Program-made: the position numbers and the translations under genes | Notes under the pieces: generated by a model | Database searches by the model: none | Told to the model about the DNA's origin: nothing | What the model saw: only the letters and a program-made list of their open reading frames with translations | Assembly (NCBI RefSeq): GCF_002632725.1 | Contig: NZ_NJAI01000002.1 | Coordinates: 240,039-304,038, forward strand | DNA length: 64,000 nt | Direction: 5' to 3' | DNA from: Xenorhabdus hominickii | GTDB taxonomy: Bacteria; Pseudomonadota; Gammaproteobacteria; Enterobacterales; Enterobacteriaceae | Part shown: piece by piece, positions 49,978-60,331 of the stretch | Layout: every line of letters starts with the position of its first letter | How positions within the stretch are numbered: the first letter of the stretch is position 1

Positions 49978-50814
49978 ATGTCCTTTTATGATAATAAGGA
50001 CAAATTATTTATCGAATCGGACTTTTGGTCAGCAGGGTTTAGTATGGCGTGGCTACGGCAAAGTGATCATTTTGATCCCGACAGTTTGAATGTTCCTGTG
50101 GTTGGGATTGCAGCAGAAATGGGACAGCATGATTCGGGATCCCACCAGCATGATATGGGGCAATTACTTTTTACTCAACGAGGCTGTATCAAGATCACCT
50201 TAGAAAATTATATCTCTATTCTGCCGCCAACTAGAGTGGCATGGATCCCGCCCAAAACATGGCATCGGGCAGAAATGCGTGGTTCGGTAGGATATCGATC
50301 TATTTACCTTGATGTTGTTGAAACGGAATTAATTTCAGCGCAAAGCGAAGTCATGGAAGCCTCGTCATTATTACAAGCACTTTTAGAGCGCATTGCGGTA
50401 TCTTCTTTCGATTCTGATTGGTATCAGGGAAGAGGAGCAAATTTGCTGGCCGTCTTTTTTGATGAGATCCGTGAAGCGCGTAGAGAGCCAACTTTGTTGC
50501 CATTGCCTTCTGATCGGCGTTTATCGTGTTTATCACTTGAACAATTGCCAGCATCATTACACATGCTTGCGACTTATATTGGCGCTAGTGAGAAAACCAT
50601 TACTCGGATATTTCAGCGTGAAACAGGCATGAATTATCAACAGTGGCGGCAGCAATGGCGATTGGTTAAGGCGATAGAGTTATTGGCACAGCATAAAACG
50701 TTGTCCTATGTTGCGCAGGAACTGGGTTTTGCCAATGATAGTGCATTTGTGACGTTTTTCCGTAAAGCAATGGGAAGACCGCCAAGGGAGTATATGGCGG
50801 GATCAGAGAGATGA
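49978..50814 (+). CDS. AraC-family regulator (NimR-like) of the divergent MFS gene
   Basis: 278 residues. The N-terminal cupin-type domain (GSHQHDMGQLLFTQRGCIKI, PPTRVAWIPPKTWHRAEM) and C-terminal AraC helix-turn-helix pair (LATYIGASEKTITRIFQRET and LSYVAQELGFANDSAFVTFF, then KAMGRPPREY) are seen. The layout resembles E. coli NimR, which controls the adjacent exporter nimT. Here the neighbour in the same position is an MFS exporter, so it probably regulates it. The start lacks a strong Shine-Dalgarno; the upstream gap is only 55 bases. Confidence 0.85.
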   Translation: MSFYDNKDKLFIESDFWSAGFSMAWLRQSDHFDPDSLNVPVVGIAAEMGQHDSGSHQHDMGQLLFTQRGCIKITLENYISILPPTRVAWIPPKTWHRAEMRGSVGYRSIYLDVVETELISAQSEVMEASSLLQALLERIAVSSFDSDWYQGRGANLLAVFFDEIREARREPTLLPLPSDRRLSCLSLEQLPASLHMLATYIGASEKTITRIFQRETGMNYQQWRQQWRLVKAIELLAQHKTLSYVAQELGFANDSAFVTFFRKAMGRPPREYMAGSER

Positions 50815-50831
50815 AGATAGGATAGGGATAA

Positions 50832-51833
50832 TTAATTTGAACACCATGGTTCTGGTAGAAAAACAGACTCTGAGTCAAAATCAATAACAACATTAACACC
50901 CAGCGGCATTGTGAACATCGGATGTGTATGGCAACAATCAAAGTCTGCCAGAATAGGAACTTCTTTACCGTTCATAACTTCTTTAAGAACATCTAGAGAG
51001 CTTCGTCCTGTTCCCTGATCATTAAATTGTTCGTGTTTTCCAAGAATAATCGCGGAAACTTTATCAAAGATTCCACATAAATGCAGATGGGCCAAAGCAC
51101 GTTCAACTTCCTCTATCCCTTGATGGCAGTCTTCAATCAGTAGAATATCGCCTTGTTTTATTTCAGGCATAAATTCACTGCCCCAGATTCCATTAAGGGT
51201 ATTTAGATTACCGCCAATTAGTCTGCCGCGATATTTTCCTTTTCCATCAAAAGTCCATTGGTTAGGGACTGTATTTTTCGGATTAATTTGATCTTCCCAT
51301 TCAATATATTCATCCGTCCAATATTTAGGTTGTTGATAAATCAATGGGGATTGGGGATTACTGACTATCCGGGAAAAACTGGCAAAGGTTTCATCAACCA
51401 GAGGAGGATATTCTCCAAATGAAGCGACTAAAGCGGGGCCATAAAAAGTCACAACATCTGTTTTATTATAAATTCCAAGTAATAGAGCTGTTATGTCAGA
51501 ATAGCCAATAATAATTTTCGGATCTTTTTTAATGGCCTCATAGTCAATATAAGGCAACATTGAGTTAGAGTTATACCCGCCTATCGTGGACATAATACAG
51601 CGAACTTCTGGATCTCGAAGCAAAGCGTTAAATTCTTCCACTCTTTGCATAATAGTTCCAGAGCGATAAAAATCACTTTTTCCGGTCAATATTCCTGCTT
51701 TTGTTTTATAACCTTGACGTTCTAAGTAGTTAACACTTCTGGCGAAACGAGTAGGGGCATAGGCTGTGGCGGGTGATGAAGAAGAAAAAAATCCAATCGT
51801 TTCACCGATAGACAGTTTTGGTGGAAGGATCAT
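50832..51833 (-). CDS. S66-family peptidase (MccF / LD-carboxypeptidase-like)
   Basis: 333 residues. N-terminal GETIGFFSSSSPATAYAPTR, central STIGGYNSNSMLPYIDY, nucleophile Ser in IIGYSDITALL near residue 118, GGNLNTL, Glu region LLIEDCHQGIEEVERAL and the catalytic His in CHTHPMFTMPLG. The length and the long middle insertion (YWTDEYIEWEDQI) fit the MccF group rather than LdcA. MccF cleaves microcin C-type acyl-sulphamoyl adenylates and gives self-immunity; LdcA trims murein tetrapeptides. Which reaction applies here is not decided by sequence alone. No microcin genes are adjacent. Confidence 0.85.
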   Translation of the reverse strand: MILPPKLSIGETIGFFSSSSPATAYAPTRFARSVNYLERQGYKTKAGILTGKSDFYRSGTIMQRVEEFNALLRDPEVRCIMSTIGGYNSNSMLPYIDYEAIKKDPKIIIGYSDITALLLGIYNKTDVVTFYGPALVASFGEYPPLVDETFASFSRIVSNPQSPLIYQQPKYWTDEYIEWEDQINPKNTVPNQWTFDGKGKYRGRLIGGNLNTLNGIWGSEFMPEIKQGDILLIEDCHQGIEEVERALAHLHLCGIFDKVSAIILGKHEQFNDQGTGRSSLDVLKEVMNGKEVPILADFDCCHTHPMFTMPLGVNVVIDFDSESVFLPEPWCSN

Positions 51834-51886
51834 AACGGTTTTATATCCTTTTTTGTTGTTAAAACAATTAGTTATATCGAACCATG

Positions 51887-51936
51887 AAAACTACACCCCT
51901 GATGTTTCTTGATAAGAATTAACATGAGAGGTGTAG
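51887..51936 (-). terminator. gltA terminator
   Basis: Stem CTACACCCCTGATGTT / AACATGAGAGGTGTAG, 14 of 16 paired; on minus it is followed by TTTTC. About 46 bases beyond the gltA stop. Confidence 0.75.
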
Positions 51937-51981
51937 GAATAGGCTATTCAGAATGCAAATAGTGTGTGCTCAGAGTCTAAA

Positions 51982-53268
51982 TTACTTTTTTTTCAACTGG
52001 CTTTCAAAATCGCGTTTGTCGTGACCTGTATAAAGCTGGCGCGGACGCGCGATTTTCAGGCCTTCATCATGCATTTCATTCCAGTGTGCAATCCACCCTA
52101 TAGTACGGGCAATAGCGAAAATCACGGTGAACATGGAAGATGGGATTCCCATCGCTTTCAGGATAATGCCGGAATAGAAATCGACGTTCGGATACAATTT
52201 CTTCTCAATGAAGTACGGATCATTCAGAGCGATCCTCTCCAGCTCCATCGCCACTTCCAGCAGGCTGTCATTCAGGCCAAGCTCATTCAGTACTTCATGG
52301 CAGGTTTCACGCATCACGGTAGCGCGAGGATCGTGGTTTTTGTAAACACGGTGACCAAAGCCCATCAGGCGGAAAGAGTCATTTTTATCTTTAGCGCGTG
52401 CGATGAATTCAGGAATGTGTTCGACGGTTTGGATCTCTTCCAGCATACGCAGACAGGCTTCATTCGCCCCACCATGTGCTGGCCCCCAAAGGGATGCAAT
52501 ACCTGCAGCGATACAAGCAAATGGGTTGGCACCGGAAGAACCTGCGGTACGTACTGTTGAAGTCGAAGCATTTTGCTCATGGTCTGCATGCAGAATGAAA
52601 ATGCGATCCATAGCGCGTTCCAACACTGGATTCACCTTATATTCTTCACAAGGTGTTGAAAACATCATGTGCAGGAAGTTGGCCGCATAAGAAAGATCGT
52701 TGCGTGGATAAACAAAAGGCTGCCCAAGAGAATATTTATAACACATCGCTGCTACTGTTGGCATTTTTGACAGTAGACGGTAAGCGGTAATTTCACGGTG
52801 GCGAGGATTATTGACATCCAGCGCATCGTGATAGAAGGCAGCTAGGGCGCCTGTAACACCACAAAGTACAGCCATCGGATGGGAATCACGTCGGAAACCG
52901 TGGAACAGACGGGTAATCTGTTCGTGGATCATCGTATGGCGAGTCACTGTAGTTTTGAATTTTTCGTATTCTTCGGGTGTCGGCGGTTCGCCGTTCAGCA
53001 AAATGTAACAAACTTCTAAGTAGTTTGCTTCCGTTGCGAGCTGATCGATGGGAAAACCACGGTGCAGCAAAATGCCTTCATTGCCATCAATATAGGTGAT
53101 TTTCGACTCACAGGAGGCGGTGGAGGTAAAACCAGGATCGTAGGTATAGAAGCCTTTTGAGCCGAGGGTACGAACGTCAATTACTTCAGAACCTAGGGTT
53201 GGCGTTAGTACGTCTAGTTCGATAGCAGCTGAACCATTTATGTTCAACGTAGCTTTTTTATCAGCCAT
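51982..53268 (-). CDS. gltA: Citrate synthase (type II, NADH-regulated)
   Basis: This 428-residue enzyme condenses acetyl-CoA and oxaloacetate to citrate, the entry of the TCA cycle. Catalytic and binding motifs: [35 protein letters not shown], the active-site [15 protein letters not shown] and the catalytic Asp region [16 protein letters not shown]. Length equals E. coli GltA (427). GGAG lies 7 bases before the ATG. Divergent from sdhCDAB, as in other enterobacteria. Confidence 0.98.
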   Translation of the reverse strand: MADKKATLNINGSAAIELDVLTPTLGSEVIDVRTLGSKGFYTYDPGFTSTASCESKITYIDGNEGILLHRGFPIDQLATEANYLEVCYILLNGEPPTPEEYEKFKTTVTRHTMIHEQITRLFHGFRRDSHPMAVLCGVTGALAAFYHDALDVNNPRHREITAYRLLSKMPTVAAMCYKYSLGQPFVYPRNDLSYAANFLHMMFSTPCEEYKVNPVLERAMDRIFILHADHEQNASTSTVRTAGSSGANPFACIAAGIASLWGPAHGGANEACLRMLEEIQTVEHIPEFIARAKDKNDSFRLMGFGHRVYKNHDPRATVMRETCHEVLNELGLNDSLLEVAMELERIALNDPYFIEKKLYPNVDFYSGIILKAMGIPSSMFTVIFAIARTIGWIAHWNEMHDEGLKIARPRQLYTGHDKRDFESQLKKK

Positions 53269-53902
53269 TTAAATCTCCTTAGCGCTTATTTTTATAACCC
53301 CTAACAACCAGAATAGGCGCAATTTATACTGTGCCGATGGCATTGTGCTACCGGAGAGAGTTTAAAATCAGGCTGGTATCACATTTAATGCTGAAATCTC
53401 ATTACGGATGACAATAGTTTTCAGGTTGTTAAAAAGTTTCTAGGTATTATGTTTAAAGCATTATAGACATAAAATGTTATCATTTTGTGCTCATATAATA
53501 CTTTTACATAACGTCTTACATATCTTCTGTTTTTCGTAAAGTTTATTTTTTCATCGGAAAACGACGCAAATAATAAATAGCGACATATATGTAAGATAAA
53601 TGTTTAATCTTTGTCAAACAAGATAATGGTTTTTATGAAAAATGTTTGAAGCGTGATCTTTCTCACTGTTCAAGCTAAATGTTAACAATCATATTGTGTG
53701 GGAATTGTAATAACAATGTGAAGTACTTATACTTCCGTAAGGTCTCCGGATTACCCTGATGTAGGAGCGTCCAGCGTAATCAAATCACAACTTTTGATGA
53801 ACACGTAAGGATTGTTAATTTAATTATGTTGTGTCTTTGTATCCTCTTAGCGCTGTCTGATTCCCGCCCAGGACCGGAGGATGGAAAATAAAAAAAAGCT
53901 TT
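53269..53902. promoter_or_regulatory. Divergent gltA / sdhCDAB control region
   Basis: 634 bases, AT-rich, carrying promoters for both operons. A CRP-like site is listed separately. TGTTAACAATCATATTGTG at about 53681-53699 resembles an ArcA box (weak). In E. coli this region is controlled by CRP, ArcA and Fnr, so this fits but is partly inference. No gene seen apart from a 20-codon frame at 53881. Confidence 0.6.
53649..53670 (+). promoter_or_regulatory. CRP-like site upstream of sdhC
   Basis: AAGCGTGATCTTTCTCACTG fits TGTGA-N6-TCACA with two mismatches. It lies about 235 bases before sdhC. Confidence 0.55.
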
Positions 53903-54292
53903 GTGGGCAAAATTGTGAAAAAACAAAGACCTGTCAACCTTGATCTGCGGACGATTAACCAACCCGTCTCCGCAGTAGCATCGATCTTGCACCGTATCTC
54001 AGGTGTCATCACCTTTATCTCAGTTGGCATTCTGCTGTGGTTATTAGGTATGTCATTGTCTTCGCAGGAGGGTTTCCTACAAGCATCTGAAATCATGACT
54101 GGCTTTTTCGTCAAATTTATCCTGTGGGGGATATTGACGGCTCTGGCTTACCACATCTGTGGAGGCATTCGCCATGTGTTAATGGATTTTGGTTTCTTGG
54201 AAGAAAATCTTGCTACCGGTAGTGCTTCTGCCAAAGTAGCAATAGTCATTGCGGTTATTCTGTCTATTCTGGCGGGAGTATTATTATGGTAA
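53903..54292 (+). CDS. sdhC: Succinate dehydrogenase cytochrome b556 subunit
   Basis: 129 residues, the same length as E. coli SdhC. Start GTG at 53903 ([15 protein letters not shown]) by alignment. No good Shine-Dalgarno sits at the normal distance; GGAGG lies 22 bases upstream, directly before an out-of-frame ATG at 53881. Three membrane helices; the heme-binding His is in [12 protein letters not shown] near residue 84, and the quinone-site Ser is in [12 protein letters not shown]. With SdhD it anchors SdhAB to the inner membrane. The stop overlaps the sdhD start by 7 bases. Confidence 0.93.
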   Translation: MGKIVKKQRPVNLDLRTINQPVSAVASILHRISGVITFISVGILLWLLGMSLSSQEGFLQASEIMTGFFVKFILWGILTALAYHICGGIRHVLMDFGFLEENLATGSASAKVAIVIAVILSILAGVLLW

Positions 54293-54633
54293 GCAACGCA
54301 TCCGCATTGGGTCGTACAGGCATTCAGGATTGGCTGCTGTTACGTGCATCTGCGATTGTTATTGTTTTGTATGTCCTCTATCTCGTTGGTTTTATCGCAA
54401 CAACGTCAGATATTACCTATGAAGTCTGGCGTGGTTTCTTCTCTTCATCCCTCACTAAAGTGTTTACAGTTTTGGCGCTGCTTTCCATTCTGGTTCATGC
54501 ATGGATTGGTATGTGGCAGGTGCTGACAGATTATGTCAAACCACTTGTACTGCGCTTGGTGCTGCAATTGGTGATCATTGTGGCGCTGTTGACTTATTTG
54601 ATTTACGGAACAATCGTTGTGTGGGGTGCATAA
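54286..54633 (+). CDS. sdhD: Succinate dehydrogenase membrane anchor subunit
   Basis: 115 residues, the E. coli length. Three helices; heme ligand His in [17 protein letters not shown] near residue 71. It completes the quinone site with SdhC. The start overlaps sdhC and the stop is followed directly by the sdhA ATG. Confidence 0.95.
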   Translation: MVSNASALGRTGIQDWLLLRASAIVIVLYVLYLVGFIATTSDITYEVWRGFFSSSLTKVFTVLALLSILVHAWIGMWQVLTDYVKPLVLRLVLQLVIIVALLTYLIYGTIVVWGA

Positions 54634-56400
54634 ATGAAACTGCCAGTAAGAGAGTTTGACGCTGTTGTTATTGGTGCTGGTGGCGCAGGTATGCGTGCTG
54701 CACTGCAAATTTCACAAATGGGTTTATCTTGTGCCTTGATTTCCAAGGTATTCCCAACCCGCTCCCATACCGTTTCAGCACAGGGTGGAATTACTGTTGC
54801 TCTGGGCAATACCCATGAAGATAACTGGGAGTGGCACATGTATGATACGGTAAAAGGCTCCGATTATATCGGTGACCAAGATGCCATCGAATACATGTGT
54901 AAGACAGGCCCTGAAGCTATTTTAGAATTGGAACACATGGGGTTGCCATTCTCACGTCTGGATGATGGCAGTATTTATCAGCGTCCATTTGGCGGACAAT
55001 CCAGGAATTTTGGTGGCGAACAAGCTGCCCGAACTGCTGCTGCTGCTGACCGTACCGGTCACGCCTTATTGCATACCCTATATCAACATAATTTGAAGAA
55101 TCACACGACTATTTTCTCTGAATGGTATTCACTGGATCTGGTAAAAAATCAGGATGGCGCGACTGTTGGTTGTACTGCTATCTGTATTGAAACTGGTGAA
55201 GTAGTTTATTTCAAAGCTAAGGCGACCATTCTGGCAACAGGTGGTGCGGGTCGTATATTCCAATCGACAACCAATGCGCATATCAATACTGGTGACGGTG
55301 TTGGTATGGCCTTGCGTGCAGGTGTTCCTGTACAAGACATGGAAATGTGGCAATTCCACCCAACGGGTATTGCTGGTGCAGGCGTTCTGGTAACAGAAGG
55401 TTGCCGTGGTGAGGGTGGCTATCTGTTGAATAAAGATGGTGAGCGCTTCATGGAGCGTTACGCACCAAATGCTAAAGATCTTGCTGGCCGTGATGTTGTC
55501 GCTCGTTCTATGATGATCGAAATCCGCGAAGGTCGTGGCTGTGAAGGCCCATGGGGTCCTCACGTTAAACTTAAATTGGATCATTTGGGCAAAGACGTTC
55601 TGGAATCTCGTTTGCCGGGTATCCTTGAATTATCCCGTACTTTTGCTCACGTAGATCCAGTGAAAGAGCCGATTCCAGTTATTCCAACCTGTCACTATAT
55701 GATGGGCGGAATTCCAACCAAGATCACAGGTCAAGCTCTGACAGTGAACGAAAAAGGCGAAGATGTGGTGATTCCAGGTCTGTTTGCTGTGGGTGAAATT
55801 GCGTGTGTTTCTGTTCACGGAGCTAACCGTCTGGGTGGTAACTCACTGCTTGATTTGGTTGTGTTTGGTCGTTCCGCAGGTCTGCATTTGAAAGAGTGTC
55901 TGATGGAACAAGGAACCAGCCGTGATGCGAGTGAATCTGATGTTGACCTTGCACTGAATCGTCTGAATCGTTGGGAGAATACTCGTTCAGGTGAAGATCC
56001 GGTTGAAATCCGTAAGGCACTGCAAGCTTGCATGCAGCACAATTTCTCGGTATTCCGTGAAGGTGATGCAATGGCGAGAGGGCTGAAAGAGCTGAAAGAA
56101 ATCCGTGAACGTTTGAAAAACGCTCGTCTGGATGATACTTCATCAGAATTCAATACACAGCGCATTGAATGTCTGGAATTGGACAACCTGATGGAAACAG
56201 CTTATTCAACGGCTGTTGCTGCGAATTTCCGTACTGAAAGCCGTGGAGCTCATAGCCGTTTTGACTATCCAGAACGTGATGATGCTAACTGGCTGTGCCA
56301 TAGCCTGTATTTACCGCAAACTGAGAGCATGACTCGTCGCGAAGTGAATATGCAGCCGACACTGCGTGAAGCTTTCCCGCCGAAAGTGCGTTCTTACTAA
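54634..56400 (+). CDS. sdhA: Succinate dehydrogenase flavoprotein subunit
   Basis: 588 residues, as in E. coli. FAD-binding [15 protein letters not shown], the covalent flavin His in [14 protein letters not shown], substrate loop [22 protein letters not shown], active-site Arg in the GRDVVARSM region and [10 protein letters not shown] are present. It oxidises succinate to fumarate and passes electrons to SdhB. Complete. Confidence 0.98.
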   Translation: MKLPVREFDAVVIGAGGAGMRAALQISQMGLSCALISKVFPTRSHTVSAQGGITVALGNTHEDNWEWHMYDTVKGSDYIGDQDAIEYMCKTGPEAILELEHMGLPFSRLDDGSIYQRPFGGQSRNFGGEQAARTAAAADRTGHALLHTLYQHNLKNHTTIFSEWYSLDLVKNQDGATVGCTAICIETGEVVYFKAKATILATGGAGRIFQSTTNAHINTGDGVGMALRAGVPVQDMEMWQFHPTGIAGAGVLVTEGCRGEGGYLLNKDGERFMERYAPNAKDLAGRDVVARSMMIEIREGRGCEGPWGPHVKLKLDHLGKDVLESRLPGILELSRTFAHVDPVKEPIPVIPTCHYMMGGIPTKITGQALTVNEKGEDVVIPGLFAVGEIACVSVHGANRLGGNSLLDLVVFGRSAGLHLKECLMEQGTSRDASESDVDLALNRLNRWENTRSGEDPVEIRKALQACMQHNFSVFREGDAMARGLKELKEIRERLKNARLDDTSSEFNTQRIECLELDNLMETAYSTAVAANFRTESRGAHSRFDYPERDDANWLCHSLYLPQTESMTRREVNMQPTLREAFPPKVRSY

Positions 56401-56437
56401 TTGCGTTACTGATGTTCCAGTTGCGGAGAAATAGATT

Positions 56438-57154
56438 ATGAAACTTGAATTCTCAATTTATCGTTATAATCCAGATGTAGACGATGTACCTCGCATGCAG
56501 GATTACACGCTGGAAGCACAGGAAGGGCGTGACATGATGTTGCTGGATGCGCTCATCCAGCTAAAAGAACAAGATCCAACTTTGTCATTCCGTCGTTCTT
56601 GCCGTGAAGGGGTTTGTGGTTCTGATGGCGTGAATATGAACGGCAAAAACGGTTTGGCTTGTGTTACACCTGTTTCTGCACTGCGTCGTGGCAATAAGAA
56701 AATTGTTATTCGTCCCTTGCCTGGTTTACCAGTGGTTCGTGACTTGGTTGTTGATATGGGCCAATTCTACGCACAGTATGAAAAAATCCGTCCTTATCTG
56801 ATTAACGATGGTAAAAACCCCCCTGCGCGTGAACACCTGCAATCACCGGAACAACGCGAAAAACTCGATGGTCTATATGAATGTATCTTGTGTGCCTGCT
56901 GCTCGACGTCTTGTCCGTCGTTCTGGTGGAATCCTGATAAGTTTATTGGCCCTGCGGGTCTTTTAGCGGCATATCGCTTCTTGATTGATAGTCGTGATAC
57001 AGAAACAACTTCACGATTGGATAATCTGAATGACGCTTTCAGTGTTTTCCGTTGCCACGGCATCATGAACTGCGTCAATGTATGCCCTAAAGGGCTGAAT
57101 CCGACAAAAGCGATTGGTCATATTAAATCTATGCTGCTGAAACACAGCGCATAA
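56438..57154 (+). CDS. sdhB: Succinate dehydrogenase iron-sulfur subunit
   Basis: 238 residues, as in E. coli. Ligands for the 2Fe-2S centre (SCREGVCGSDGVNMNG with later LACVTP), the 4Fe-4S centre (CILCACCSTSCPSFWWN) and the 3Fe-4S centre (CHGIMNCVNVCPKGLNP). Links SdhA to the quinone site. It lies 37 bases after sdhA. Confidence 0.98.
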   Translation: MKLEFSIYRYNPDVDDVPRMQDYTLEAQEGRDMMLLDALIQLKEQDPTLSFRRSCREGVCGSDGVNMNGKNGLACVTPVSALRRGNKKIVIRPLPGLPVVRDLVVDMGQFYAQYEKIRPYLINDGKNPPAREHLQSPEQREKLDGLYECILCACCSTSCPSFWWNPDKFIGPAGLLAAYRFLIDSRDTETTSRLDNLNDAFSVFRCHGIMNCVNVCPKGLNPTKAIGHIKSMLLKHSA

Positions 57155-57510
57155 ATGAAATGTTGCACATATACCCAATATGTTAAAGGGTATAAATAAT
57201 ACATAAATAGTGTGTAAATAGCGCATATAATGTTGCCCTCCACAATTTTGAAAGAAAAATCAAACTGATGGAGGGCATTAAGAATGAAAAATGGTAAATT
57301 GCCTACTGCTAATGACGGCGCATGTTTTTGAATAAAAGGAACCTTTAAAAACTGATATTCAGTTTTTAAAGGTTCCTTGAAGGGGAGGAAATCCCAAATT
57401 AAAGAACATGCATTAAGCACGTCCAAATGAACCTTTTATCAACACCGCTAATTAAGCGGTATTTGTTAACCACGGCGAAAACTAAAGCTTTTAAAGCTTA
57501 AGGGATCACA
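57155..57510. other. Structured sdhB-sucA intergenic region
   Basis: 356 bases with at least two inverted repeats. GCCCTCCA at 57235-57242 pairs with TGGAGGGC at 57269-57276, with inner TTTGA/TCAAA. The perfect 20-bp hairpin at 57336-57378 is listed separately and is bracketed by imperfect outer repeats (GCATGTTTTTGAAT and AATTAAAGAACATGC). The sucA promoter should also be here. An antisense frame exists but is not convincing. Confidence 0.55.
57336..57378. repeat. Perfect 20-bp hairpin between sdhB and sucA
   Basis: The left arm AAGGAACCTTTAAAAACTGA (57336-57355) is the exact reverse complement of 57359-57378, separated by TAT. No T tract follows (GAAGGGGAGG), so it is not a standard terminator. 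It may be a MITE core, a regulatory hairpin or an RNase processing site. Confidence 0.75.
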
Positions 57511-60318
57511 ATGCAGAACGGCGCAATGAAGGACTGGCTGGACTCGAGCTTTCTGGCTGGTGCAAACCAGTCTTATATAGAGCAAATCTATGAAGACTAT
57601 ATAACCGATCCTAACTCTGTTGATGCAAGTTGGAGAGAAATCTTCCAGCAATTACCGGATGTAGGACTTAACGGGGAACAACTTCACTCTCAGACACGTG
57701 ATTACTTCCGTCGTCTGGCAAAGGATGCCACACGTTACCACACTTCCGTTAGCGATCCGGCAATGGATGCAAAACAAGTTAAGGTTTTGCAGCTTATCAA
57801 CGCATTCCGCTTCCGCGGACATCAAAATGCAAATCTCGATCCATTGGGATTATGGAAACAGGAACCAGTGTCTGATCTCGATCCTGCTTTCCATAATTTA
57901 ACAAAAGCGGATTTCGAAGAAACATTTAATGTGGGTTCTTTTGCCATTGGTAAAGAAACCATGAAATTGACTGATCTATATGACGCGCTGAAACGCATTT
58001 ATTGCGGCTCGATTGGTGCGGAATATATGCATATCACCAATACGGAAGAAAAGCGTTGGATTCAACAACGTCTGGAATCTGTGGCAGTAGGTTCGCAGTT
58101 CAATGAAGAAGAAAAACGTCGGTTCCTGAGGGAGTTAACGTCAGCGGAAGGCTTAGAGCGCTATTTAGGTGCTAAATTCCCAGGGGCGAAACGTTTCTCT
58201 TTGGAAGGTGGTGATGCACTTATCCCTATGCTGAAAGAGCTGATTCGCCACGCTGGTAAACAGGATACCCGTGAAGTTGTTATGGGCATGGCCCACCGTG
58301 GTCGCCTCAACGTTCTGGTCAACTTATTGGGTAAAAAACCCTCTGATTTGTTTGATGAGTTTTCAGGCAAACATAAAGAACACCTCGGTACGGGTGACGT
58401 AAAATACCACCAAGGTTTTTCTTCTGATTTTGAAACTGAAGGTGGTCTGGTGCATCTGGCATTGGCCTTTAACCCGTCTCACCTTGAAATTGTCAGCCCT
58501 GTTGTTATCGGTTCAGTTCGTGCTCGCCGTGATCGCCTTGATGAAGGTCGTAGCAACATGGTTCTGCCAGTCACCATTCATGGTGATGCGGCTGTAACAG
58601 GGCAGGGGATTGTTCAAGAAACACTGAACATGTCTCAGGCTCGTGGTTATGAAGTTGGTGGTACTGTCCGCATTGTGGTCAATAACCAAATTGGTTTTAC
58701 TACTTCTAATCCGAAAGATGCGCGTTCAACACAATACTGTACTGATATTGTGAAAATGGTTCAGGCACCGATTTTCCACGTTAACGCGGATGATCCGGAA
58801 GCCGTTGCCTTTGTTACTCGTTTGGCGCTTGATTTCCGTAATACCTTCAAACGTGACGTCATGATTGATCTGGTTTGCTACCGTCGTCATGGTCACAACG
58901 AAGCTGATGAGCCAAGTGCAACTCAGCCACTGATGTACCAGAAAATCAAAAAACAGCCAACAGCACGCAAAATCTATGCTGATAAGCTTGTCGCAGAAGG
59001 CTTGCTGATTGCCAACGATGTCACTGAGATGGTTAATCTGTATCGTGACGCACTGGATCACGGTGAATGTGTGGTTGATGAATGGCGTCCAATGGGATTG
59101 CATTCATTCACTTGGGAACCGTACCTGAATCACGAATGGGATGAAGAGTATCCACATAAAGTAGATATGAAACGTCTGCAAGACCTCGGTAAGCGCCTTA
59201 GCACTATCCCTAACGAAGTAGAAATGCATTCACGTGTTGCAAAAATTTATGGCGACCGTGCAGAAATGGCTAACGGCAATAAATTGTTTGACTGGGGTGG
59301 TGCGGAAACACTGGCTTACGCGACGCTGGTTGATGAAGGTATTCCTGTACGTCTTTCAGGTGAAGATGCAGGGCGCGGTACGTTTTTCCACCGTCATGCT
59401 GTTATTCATAATCAGACCAATGCTTCTGTTTATGTGCCTTTGGCAAATGTTCACAATAGCCAGGGTGTGTTTAACGTATGGGACTCAGTACTTTCCGAGG
59501 AGGCAGTGCTGGCGTTTGAATACGGTTATGCAACAACAGAACCTCGTACTTTGACCATCTGGGAAGCTCAGTTCGGTGACTTTGCTAACGTAGCTCAGAT
59601 TGTGATCGACCAGTTCATTAGCTCTGGCGAGCAAAAATGGGGCCGTATGTGTGGTCTGGTTATGCTGTTACCACATGGTTATGAAGGACAAGGGCCAGAG
59701 CACTCATCAGCACGTCTGGAGCGTTATCTGCAACTGTGTGCCGAGCAGAATATGCAAGTTTGTGTACCATCGACCCCAGCTCAGGTTTATCACATGCTGC
59801 GCCGTCAGGCTCTGCGTGGTATGCGTCGTCCGCTTATCGTGATGTCACCTAAGTCACTGTTGCGTCATCCATTGGCAGTATCCAGTCTGGATGAACTGGC
59901 TAACGGTAAATTTGAGCCAGTGATTGGTGAAATTGACACCTTAGATCCAAAAGATGTTAAACGCGTTGTACTTTGCTCCGGTAAAGTTTATTACGATTTG
60001 TTGGAGCAGCGTCGTAAGAATGAACAGACCAATGTTGCCATCGTGCGTATTGAGCAACTGTATCCATTCCCACGTCAGCATTTGCAAACCCAGCTTGAGC
60101 AGTATGCTCATGTCCATGATTTCGTCTGGTGTCAGGAAGAGCCACTGAACCAAGGGGCTTGGTATTGCAGTCAACATAATTTCCGTGAAGCGATCCCATT
60201 TGGGGCTTCTTTACGTTATGCAGGTCGTCCAGCGTCTGCTTCCCCTGCTGTGGGATATACATCTGTTCACCAGAAGCAACAGCAAGCACTGGTTGATGAC
60301 GCATTGAACGTTGAATAA
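57511..60318 (+). CDS. sucA: 2-oxoglutarate dehydrogenase E1
   Basis: This 935-residue thiamine-diphosphate enzyme decarboxylates 2-oxoglutarate and feeds the E2 lipoyl group. N-terminal SFLAGANQSYIEQIYEDYITDP, active-site VVMGMAHRGRLNVLVNLLGK and IHGDAAVTGQGIVQETLNMS, and the ThDP-binding segment DVMIDLVCYRRHGHNEADEP are present. The pyrimidine domain has LSGEDAGRGTFFHRHAV. Length equals E. coli SucA (933). Separated from sdhB by the hairpin region. Confidence 0.98.
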   Translation: MQNGAMKDWLDSSFLAGANQSYIEQIYEDYITDPNSVDASWREIFQQLPDVGLNGEQLHSQTRDYFRRLAKDATRYHTSVSDPAMDAKQVKVLQLINAFRFRGHQNANLDPLGLWKQEPVSDLDPAFHNLTKADFEETFNVGSFAIGKETMKLTDLYDALKRIYCGSIGAEYMHITNTEEKRWIQQRLESVAVGSQFNEEEKRRFLRELTSAEGLERYLGAKFPGAKRFSLEGGDALIPMLKELIRHAGKQDTREVVMGMAHRGRLNVLVNLLGKKPSDLFDEFSGKHKEHLGTGDVKYHQGFSSDFETEGGLVHLALAFNPSHLEIVSPVVIGSVRARRDRLDEGRSNMVLPVTIHGDAAVTGQGIVQETLNMSQARGYEVGGTVRIVVNNQIGFTTSNPKDARSTQYCTDIVKMVQAPIFHVNADDPEAVAFVTRLALDFRNTFKRDVMIDLVCYRRHGHNEADEPSATQPLMYQKIKKQPTARKIYADKLVAEGLLIANDVTEMVNLYRDALDHGECVVDEWRPMGLHSFTWEPYLNHEWDEEYPHKVDMKRLQDLGKRLSTIPNEVEMHSRVAKIYGDRAEMANGNKLFDWGGAETLAYATLVDEGIPVRLSGEDAGRGTFFHRHAVIHNQTNASVYVPLANVHNSQGVFNVWDSVLSEEAVLAFEYGYATTEPRTLTIWEAQFGDFANVAQIVIDQFISSGEQKWGRMCGLVMLLPHGYEGQGPEHSSARLERYLQLCAEQNMQVCVPSTPAQVYHMLRRQALRGMRRPLIVMSPKSLLRHPLAVSSLDELANGKFEPVIGEIDTLDPKDVKRVVLCSGKVYYDLLEQRRKNEQTNVAIVRIEQLYPFPRQHLQTQLEQYAHVHDFVWCQEEPLNQGAWYCSQHNFREAIPFGASLRYAGRPASASPAVGYTSVHQKQQQALVDDALNVE

Positions 60319-60331
60319 ATAAGGATAGAAA

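Noticed and set aside
57118..57426. 102-codon minus frame in the sdhB-sucA gap
   Set aside because: It reads through the palindromes and sdhB end; no start signal or known family.
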